DNA of 64,000 nucleotides from Powellomyces hirtus (lineage: Eukaryota > Chytridiomycota > Chytridiomycetes > Spizellomycetales > Powellomycetaceae), in NCBI GenBank assembly GCA_025526995.1, contig JAHLKG010000004.1, positions 1,488,001 to 1,552,000 of the forward strand. Direction: 5' to 3'. The position numbers were made by a program, and so were the translations under genes. The number at the start of each line of letters is the position of its first letter. Position 1 is the first letter of the stretch. The notes beneath the pieces were generated by a model, which had not been told where the DNA came from, made no database searches, and was given only the letters and a program-made list of their open reading frames with translations. Of the stretch, positions 55,300 through 64,000 are shown in pieces.

Positions 55300-58200
55300 A
55301 TGGTCGGCCAGAACTCATCCACCAAATCCGAGAAACTCGTCACTCGGTTCCCATCCTTGACCGGCAAAGCACCACCAACTCAGGATGAGACTACTAGAAA
55401 GATTTATACAGCCAGTAGTAGGCATGCCGACGCTAGCGCCCAAGATTTTCTGGCATTGTGCAAGCAACAATTCAATGGACAGCACGCTATTCCTTCTGTC
55501 ATTCATGCCGCGTGGGCCCATCTACTCCGTTGTTATGTGGGGCAGGAAGCGGTTGGATTCCTCTCGGCGGCTTACAACGATGATGATGCCAGCCCCGCCG
55601 TGTCGCACTTTACCTTGGATTTCATGTCGACCACTACGAACAATGATCTGGTCGGGTTTGTTGAGAAGACATTGTCCAGTTGCTCACCACTGGCGGCTGA
55701 CGAAGTTGCTGGCGCTCTCAACGGCTCGTCCACTGTGCTATCCACTCGAAAGATCGACAAACTTAATTCTCTCAAAGACGATCTTTGGAGTAACAGCGAA
55801 TCAGACGTGCAGAAGGTGTGTTCAGATGTACTTGGTGCAATTATTGATTTCGCGCAGAAGCTTACAGAAACTTTTGGACGCTTATCGCAGCCCGATTTGC
55901 AATTGCACTTTTCATACATGGACAGTGCTTTCGAAATCACCTTAACATGGAGCAGTGCCCTCTTCTCGCAATCTCACGGTGATCGCTTGATTTTGCAACT
56001 GAGGGTCATCATGGACTTCATCGCAGCAAGCCCAGCAAAGCCAGCCCTGTCCCTCGACTTTGATCGTCTCCCAGAACATGAGCTTTCCATTGTCAACCCA
56101 TCGCCCGTACGAAGATTGAAGGACAACGAAGATGGGCCCAAGTTGTTGCACCACTTCTTCGAAATGCAGGCGGAGAAATACCCTGACCGTCCCGCGCTGG
56201 AGTTCTTACATTCTCTCGAGACCCGTGAACGCACTCTATGGACATATAGTGAACTGAACTCGAGAGCAACACGACTCTCACAACACCTTCTCAGCTTGTT
56301 CAACCTGCAGCCGGATGACAAGATCCCCATCTTTGCCACCTTGTCGCCAAACAGCTATGTGGCCATCCTGGCTATCTTAAAAGCCGGATGTGCGTACGTT
56401 CCACTCTCTTCTGACTCGCCTGTCGACCGAGTTCAGTTTGTAGCTGGCGATGTGGACGCCAAGCTGATGCTGACAGATGCAGCCTGCCTCGGGAAATGCG
56501 CCGGACTGGACGTCACCCTCGTCAACATGGACGACCCTGAAGTGTCGCAACTCATGTCCTCCACCGCGCCCATCGATCCCGAGGCGGTCCACAAAGTGAA
56601 AGTCCAACCTGGTCACTTGGCGTATTGTATGTATACCAGCGGATCCACTGGAAAACCCAAAGGCGTGCAACTCATGCACAAAAACGGAGTAGAAAGTATT
56701 CTGGCGCATCACCCTATAATACCGCACTCGCCGCCGGATGCCAATACCCATGAAAAATGGCTGCACTTTGCGGCCCTCACCTTTGACGTATCCGTGTACG
56801 AGATATTCTTCCCGTTCTCCACGGCCATGTGCATAGCAACAACAACGCGCGAGCAGCTTCTCTCCCGCCTCGAGGACACCATGAACGAGCTGCAGGTCAC
56901 CCACACCGAGCTCACGCCCACCGTCGCAGGAGTGATCACACGGAAGAACGTACCCACGGTCAAAACCCTGTTGACCATTGGAGAAATGCTCACGCAGTAT
57001 GTCGTTGACGAATGGGCAGTTGATGGAAGCCTTCATAACGCATATGGACCCACCGAATGTGCGATTCACTGCACAATGGCTGCCTCATTTGACCCGACCG
57101 TGAAGCCGAGCAACATTGGTCTTCCGCTAGACTCTTGCACCCTCTACGTCATGACGACGAAAAATCTTTACAACACCGACACGCGATTCTCCGTACCTGT
57201 TGGCTTCGTGGGAGAGCTTTATGTGGGAGGCGACCAGGTCGCACGCGGATACATCAACCGACCCGAAGCGACCGCGGCAGCATTCTTCCCGGATCCAGCG
57301 AACCCAGGGGATCAGATCTACGCGACCGGAGATCTGGTTCGCTTACTAGACAATGGGACCATGGAATTTGTTGGTCGTGTATCGGAAGATGAGCAAGTGA
57401 AACTCCGTGGACAGCGCATAGAACTGGGAGAAATCAGCCACGTTGTTGCTCGTGCCCATCCCGCCATCTCCTCTGTTGCCACGATCGTCATCGCCACGGG
57501 CGACAACGGGCAAGGCAGCAAATTGCTCGTGACCTTCGTCGCAGTGCGTTTTGACGACGCACACGGCTTCGATGAAAAACAGATCTGTGAAGTAGACACC
57601 ACGAAAGTCTACCGGTGGCAGGAGGTGGAAGACGCGTGCCTCGACATAGCCACCAAAACGCTTCCACCCTACATGATACCCAACACCCTCATTCTCATCA
57701 GTGACATCCCGCGTAACTTGTCTGGAAAAACGGACCGCAAAGTCCTACAGAGGATATACGCGGAGTACCGAGTGGCCACCAGTTCAACTGAAGAGGAACT
57801 CGATGACTCGACTCTGATTGAGGAGTCCATTTGGACAAACGACCCGACCTTGACAGCCGTGCGGGATGTACTCGCTAAGTTAAGCGACATGCCGGTACAG
57901 CGGATGAGGCCGCAATCATCCCTGCCACAATTAGGAATAGATTCCCTCGGAGCCATGGTGCTGTGTGCTAGACTTCGCGAGAACGGAATGAACGTCACCG
58001 TTGGCAGCGTTCTCCAAAACCCGACAGTCGAGGGCATCGCCAAGGCCATCACTCTCCATGCATCTCAAGCTTCCTTTGTAGACAGGACTCTGGCCAACAG
58101 CTGGAGTGATTTACCGGTCAAGGTCGCCGACGAACTCGGCGTGTCACCATCGCAGATTCACGACGTGTATCCTTGCGTGCCCGTTCAAGACGCGATGATA

Positions 58201-61200
58201 ACTGAGAATCTGAAGACGTCTGGACGCAGATACATGAACTCCATGCTGTGGAAGATTGATGGCAAGCACAACGACTTCTCACGTATTCAACGCGCATGGG
58301 AGAACATGGTAGCCAATGTTGATGCTTTGAGGACCGGATTTGTCCTTGCCGATGGCTATGAACAACCGTCATCTTTCTTGCAAGTTGTATGGAAGCCCAG
58401 CATTCATCGTGCGTGGGACGGCCACGTGCAAGTCCAAACGGAACAGGATCTGCACAAATCGGTCGACTTGCACAAAAGGGAGGCGCGACAATGGGGCAGA
58501 GATGCGAACTTGAGCATCCCCCCAGTGTTCTGCCGGTTAATTCAGTGCGTGGCGAATGGCACCACGTATCTGTCCTTGGTGATGCACCACGCCATTCATG
58601 ATGGATGGTCCGTCCCTCTTCTGATGCGCGGTCTTCAAGGTTTGTACTCGTTCGCGGTTGTGAAAAGTTTTCCATCTCATGCACCATCGCTGACGTTGTA
58701 CCTCTCAGAACATTTGACGGGCGCTCCCATATCTCCCAGGCCCGGTTCTCGCGATATGGTCCAATACTATTATGCCCACCAGCCCGCAGCAGCAGAAGAG
58801 TTCTGGGTGCAAGCATTCGCCGATGTGAAGACAGCCGATGTGGGATCATTCCCAAAGCTGACAACGACATCTCTGCCTTCGACGGATACTATCCACGTGA
58901 CTCGAATGACATCAGTCATGAGCAGCTCAATGTTCGACCAATGCTGCAGCGCCATGAACTCGTCGCCTCAAGTGCTTGTCCAAATAGCGTGGGCCCGTTT
59001 GCTCAGCCAATATACCGGGAAGCATGATACGATGTTTGGAACAGTTTTGAGCGGCCGTGGAGCCCCGGTAGACGGCGTGGACCAACTCGTTGGCTGTTTA
59101 ACGCAAGTTATCCCCTGCTTTGTACGAGTTACCGAGAACAATGTCCAGGGAATGTTGGAAAGGGTCGGGAAGCACAACATTGGCGTGCTCGACCATGCGT
59201 GGATCAAAGTAGCACGGATTGCCACGCTGCTCAACTTGGAGGCGGCGAACAAAGACTTTGGCAAGCAGTTGTTCGACACCTTTGTCATCTATCAGAAGGT
59301 CAGCACCACGACCGCGAGCGAGCAGCTGGTCAGCGTGATCGATTCCGAGGACTTGTTTGAGGTAAATTTGAACACTACTCGCACGGAAGTAAGCGCAGAT
59401 TGGCTAACAGCAGTCGTCTTCCCCAAAAGCACCACATCATGATGGAGATCGAACCCAAGGGTGACGACTTGATTTTGACCATTCGATGCCAGGACAACAT
59501 CGTTCCTGCAAGCCATGCTCAGACATTGTTGGATCTGTTCCAGCATCTTCTGGTCGACACCATCCAGAAGGGCATGAACCGAAACCTTAATGTCTCTGCT
59601 CCGACACCCTCATCGGTTTTGACACCGCCTGCATCTCCGACCTTGGCCAACTTAGAGCACGCTTTGGCCGAGTACGCTGCTGAGAAGAAGGTGTCACGCA
59701 AAACCGTTCCGGACGACACACCCTGGACTGAGACTGAGCTGAAGATACGTGCGTTGATGGCGGGACTGGCGAAAGTCACTCCTGAGAGCATCGGACGCAA
59801 TACCACCCTCTTCCAGCTGGGGCTCGACTCAATCGGCGCCATCCAGCTTTCATCGAGATTGCGAAAGCAGGAAGACATTCACCTCTCCATGATAGACATT
59901 ATGCAGAATCCTACCGTGGGCCGTTTGGGTAAGATACTGTCATCTCGATCCGTCGCCATCTTCACCGAGGTGGATGAGGTCACCCTGGACTCCGTTCGAG
60001 CCCAATTCAATAAATTTTCGGACGAGGTTCGCGATTCTCTGAGGAACGCGACTGACCGACCACCGCACCTGGAACTTTCGAACGTTGAGTGCATTTATCC
60101 ATGCGTTGCAATGCAGGAAAGCATGTGGGCAAAGTCCCTGCACGATTCCAATCGCACGTACCTGAATCAGTTCACTCTGGATTTGGAACCGTTCGTGGAT
60201 GAGTTGCGTTTGAAAGAGGCATGGAAACAAGTCATCGCACAAAATGACGTGTTGAGGACTACCATTATTCATTCACCAAATCCGGCTGACGGACATCTCT
60301 TTGCGCAAGTCGTTTGCCGCGAGCCTGACATACGTTGGGAGGTCTTGACTTTGGACCATATGAAGGATCTCGAGGTGAGCGTCAAGTGTTTGCTATCATT
60401 ACCTTACATGTAAGCTTACTTAGAAAACAATTCCGGCGCAGGCAACGAAAGACAAAATACAAAAGGATCTGAGGGCTAACGGTTTGTTGGCTGGGCCTCC
60501 ACTTGCATTCTCGTACGTCAAGTCCCCATTGGAGGCTGCCCTCGTCGTTACGATCCACCACGCCATCTTTGACGGCACGTCTTGGAGTTTAATGCTGGAA
60601 GACGTGAGCAATGCTTATTATGGAAAGGAGATCGCAAAGCGCGCGCCCTTCTCGTGGGCAGTTGAGCGCATCGTAGCGAAAACGGTTCACGACTCCCAGG
60701 CAAAAGAGATGTGGAAAGCGCATTTGAATGGTTACGAGCCTGCACCGTTCCCTGATGTGTCAGGTGCACCCAGTCCTGATGATGAATATCACGAGGTGGA
60801 GAAAACCATTGCAATGCCTCTTAGCGAAATGGAAGGAGCTTGTCGAGGTATGAGCGTTTGATCGGCTGTATTGAGCCATTGGAAATCCAAAAAGGCGATT
60901 CTCAAACAGTTCGTCCTCAGCACTGGGCACGACTCTGCAATCCATTGGAATTGCTGCTTGGTCAGCTGTGCTATCGGCATACCTGGGGAAGAAGGATGTT
61001 GTCTTCGGTCTAGTTCTTTCAGGTCGTAATGGATCAGATGATGAATGGGTCAATGTTGTTGGACCATGCATCAACACATTACCGTGCAGGATTCAAACGG
61101 AAGGAAACGAGACGTACAAGGATCTACTCAATATTGTCAATACGGAGTACTCCGAATTGTTGAGTCAACAGCACACTCCTTTGCGCTCAATTCAACGATG

Positions 61201-64000
61201 GGTTGGGGCAACAGATGGACATCCGTTATTCGATACCCTGTTCCTGTACGACAAGCGAACAGGAACCGACGAAACAAACTACAATGTACCATGGTTCAAA
61301 CACTTCGATGCTCTCACCGCCATTGAGGTAATGCCATTGTTATCTCCGAAGTCACCTTATTATGCCTGTTGTTCATAGCCAAATCCTTCTCTAGACTGCC
61401 ATTGCCATGGAAATGACAGCCATTGAAGGAAAAGGCCTCGTTCTATTTGGGGGCTTCAGGAATTCCGTTTTGTCTAGATCACAATCCGCAATCCTCTGTG
61501 AGCAGTTTGAATCAATCTTCATTGATATCCTGACCAGTTCACAAAAGATCGTCGCTTCCAGCCTCCCGAGGTCCTTGCAGTCGATAACCAATGCGCCCGC
61601 CACACACTTCAAAGTCCCTCCCCATATCAAGTACATGCATAGTTGGGTGGAACACCATGCCCAACACCACCCGTCACATGTAGCCTTGGAATTCGCATAT
61701 GAGATCAGCGAACAAGGCAACAGAACCTCTGAGTGGACTTTCAAGGAACTCAACGAGAAAGCGAATCAAATCGCGAACTACCTTCTATCCCACGGAGTTA
61801 AGGTGGAGGACAAGGTCCCCATATGCATGCCTCGATGCCCATGGCTTTATGCTTCGATTCTGGGAGTGTCAAAAGCTGGTGCCGGATACGTGCCTATCGA
61901 TCCTGATTCGCCTGCGGACCGGAAGCAGTACATTCTTGAGGACACACAAGCGCTTTTGATTCTGACGAGCGCGCATTTGAGAAAAGACTTCCAAGATGGC
62001 GTGACTCTCATAGAGCTGGACAACCCAGAGACCGAAATGGAGGTGGCCGGCCATAGTGCCCAGAATCCAACCGTGGGTCGTCTCGGGCCAGAAAACCTCG
62101 CTTACGTTCTATACACTTCGGGTATGTTTAGCATGCCGCTGTCGCAAAAGACTCGTATGGTCTGACACAAACTGCATTGACCTACCTTGCCGCAGGGACG
62201 AGTGGGGTACCGAAGGGTGTGCTAGTCGAGCACCGGAACGTCGTGCAAGCAACGGCGGCATTTTGCGATCTCATTCCCTTCACGGCCGACAGCAAACTGC
62301 TACAAATGGCGTCGATAGCTTTTGACGGTAAGACGTCATCATGGAAAACTGAATGTTAGATGAGCCGCTAATAAATCATCGTTGTGCGTTCTTAGTGTCG
62401 GTGTTTGAATTCATGTTGTCTTGGTCCAACGCCATACGACTTTGCGCGGCACCTAAGGAAGTTATCCTAAAGGATCTCGAACTCACTATACGCTCCATGA
62501 AAGTATCTCATGCCGATCTTACTCCCTCGTTGGCTTCCACGATCCGTTGCGAGAACATCCCCACCATGAAGCTTCTCGTCTCGGGCGGAGAGGCCCTGAC
62601 TCGCCAGGTGTTGAACGAATGGGTCGGACGTGTTCGCGTTTGCAATGGGTACGGACCGACCGAGGCCACCATTGGGTGCACGATGCTATGCGGCGTCCAG
62701 CGGATACACAAAACGAATAACATTGGTTCGATGTACAAGAATGCTTCTGGATTTATTATGGCAGTCGACAGGCCACTCAACCCTGTCATGCGAGGCGCAC
62801 AAGGAGAACTATGTGTTGGCGGCCCACTCGTCTCGAGAGGTTATCTGAATCGCGATGATTTGACGGAGGCGGCGTTCGTTTATTGGAAGGATCCTCTGTC
62901 CGGCACGGTCGAGCGTTTGTACCGAACTGGAGACCTCGCTCGACTTATGCCAGACGACACAATTGAGTTCTTGGGACGCGCCTCCTCCGGACAGGTGAAG
63001 ATCAACGGCATTCGAATTGAACTGGACGAAGTCAGCCAGGTGCTTAAGGATGTCAACGAGAACGTGAGAACTGCCGTGACTTTGATGGCCCAGCATCCCC
63101 AGCTTCAGAAGACACAGCTTATCTCGTTCATTGTTCTCCGGGATCAACCGGAAGCGGCCGAATGCGTGATGGTCGAAGAGGACGCGCAATCAGCAGAGAC
63201 GTTGTCGGAGATCATGGCGAGTGCCAAGCGGAAACTGCCGCTTTACATGGTGCCTCGACGCATCCTTTTGATCAACCGCATTCCGGTAGGACCAACCGGT
63301 AAAATTGACGACAAGCTTCTGGTGCGGCTGTACCAGGAAAAAGCAGCACAAAGGAGCGGCGACGCCATTAGCGATACGCGCTACAGCAAGACCGAGGAGA
63401 TCCTCCGCGGAGCATTGGCGCGCGTGGCCAAAATGGCCGTCGAAGAAGTCACACGATCGATGACTATCTTCGAGCTGGGGGTCGACTCTCTTAGCTCTAT
63501 CGCCGTCTCTGCTTTGCTTCGAAAGGAAGGAATCGACCTTGCAGTGTCCGATATCTTGCAACTTGCCGTGGTGGGCGACATTGCTGCTTTCATAGACTCG
63601 AAGAGGGCACCCGTTGGCCAGCAAGAAAAAGATGCGCGCCTCGAAAAGGCAAGACGCCAGATGCGAGACTACAGCACACTAGTTACGGATGTCATCACTA
63701 AGAAGTTGGACATCACCCCTGATGAAATCTCCTGTGTCTACCCGTGCACGGCTCTTCAGGAGGGCATGATTACTCAGACTCTTCATTCGTCGGAATCTCT
63801 TTATATCAACCACTTTGTCTTCCGCATCGAAGATACCGCCGACGTTACAAAACTTGAAGAGGCATGGATGCAAGTAATTGCTACCAGTGAAATGTTGCGA
63901 ACGGCTTTCCAGTCCGTCGAACAGACCGGTGGATATGCGCAGTATGTGTACAAGTCGGTCAACAACTCCCTTCACAACTGGGTCGCATTGGAATGCGCCA
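55300..64000 (+). CDS. Hydroxamate-siderophore nonribosomal peptide synthetase, 3' end outside window
   Basis: Ferrichrome-synthetase-like NRPS (SidC/Sib1/Fso1 type). Exons are 55300-59388, 59430-60374, 60442-60847, 60921-61327, 61395-62121, 62196-62327 and 62396 to beyond 64000, still open at the edge. Order seen: a partial C-like N-terminus (residues about 1-280), then A1 (about 56.16-57.75 kb; YTSGSTGKPKGV, FDVSVYEIF, NAYGPTE, NLSGKTDRK). T1 follows (LGIDSLGAM, Ser882) and C1 (HHAIHDGW). T2 (LGLDSIGAI) leads directly to C2 (HHAIFDG) with no A domain between. Then come A2 (61.6-63.3 kb; YTSGTSGVPKGV, FDVSVFEF, NGYGPTEA, PTGKIDDK), T3 (LGVDSLSSI) and C3 (starts VYPCTALQEGM, cut off). Modules lacking A domains are typical of enzymes that reuse acyl-hydroxyornithine. 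The neighbouring hydroxylase-acyltransferase supplies that monomer. Amino-acid specificity was not decoded. Confidence 0.93.

Noticed and set aside
58118..58870. 250-codon minus-strand frame, and others antisense to POL5 (45306-46025, 46458-47150)
   Set aside because: They are antisense to the NRPS C1 domain and the POL5 exon, where the plus strand is clearly coding.
1..64000. CRISPR array, rRNA or tRNA genes
   Set aside because: No regularly spaced direct repeats were seen. No tRNA-like A/B boxes with a foldable cloverleaf were found by eye. A covariance-model scan would be needed to exclude a tRNA.

Overview
This is nuclear DNA of a filamentous or zoosporic fungus. The evidence is fungal-type siderophore genes, short introns (about 31 to 450 nt, mostly 40-100) with GT/AG ends, and eukaryotic housekeeping genes on both strands. 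SND1, RalGAP-alpha, a Rap-type GTPase, an LST2 homologue and a Core-2/I-branching glycosyltransferase together rule out a budding yeast. They point away from a typical ascomycete toward a basidiomycete or early-diverging fungus; I cannot assign it more closely.

Layout. 0.9-4.1 kb: SND1/Tudor-SN (minus). 4.1-7.8 kb: long repeat-bearing intergenic DNA. 7.8-9.3 kb: SFP1-like zinc-finger regulator. 10.7-12.0 kb: Rap1/Rsr1-type GTPase, followed at 13.5-21.3 kb by a 16-exon RalGAP-alpha homologue, the family that inactivates Ral/Rap-type GTPases. 21.6-34.3 kb is a mosaic of an LST2 homologue, a small unknown gene carrying an inverted copy of its own exon 3, a Core-2/I-branching glycosyltransferase, a secreted four-cysteine protein, and three poorly conserved genes (LRR-like, membrane-anchored unknown, BTB/POZ), each with a frame break I could not explain by splicing. 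35-48 kb is conserved housekeeping: CWC22, a Gyp2/TBC1D9-type RabGAP, a CHRAC1/Dpb3-like histone-fold protein and POL5/MYBBP1A.

49-64 kb is a siderophore locus. It holds a siderophore-type MFS transporter, an ornithine N5-monooxygenase fused in one reading frame to an N5-hydroxyornithine acyltransferase, and, divergently transcribed from a shared 0.9-kb promoter, a large hydroxamate-siderophore NRPS that runs off the window. Together they would hydroxylate and acylate ornithine, assemble the acyl-hydroxyornithine peptide, and move the ferric or free siderophore across membranes.

The most unusual items are the monooxygenase-acyltransferase fusion, the exon-3 inverted repeat (132-bp arms, six differences, all transitions), the neighbouring GTPase and GAP genes, and a recurring class of introns only 31-41 nt long. 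Exon boundaries were placed by eye from reading-frame continuity, GT/AG signals and remembered family sequences; no search was run.
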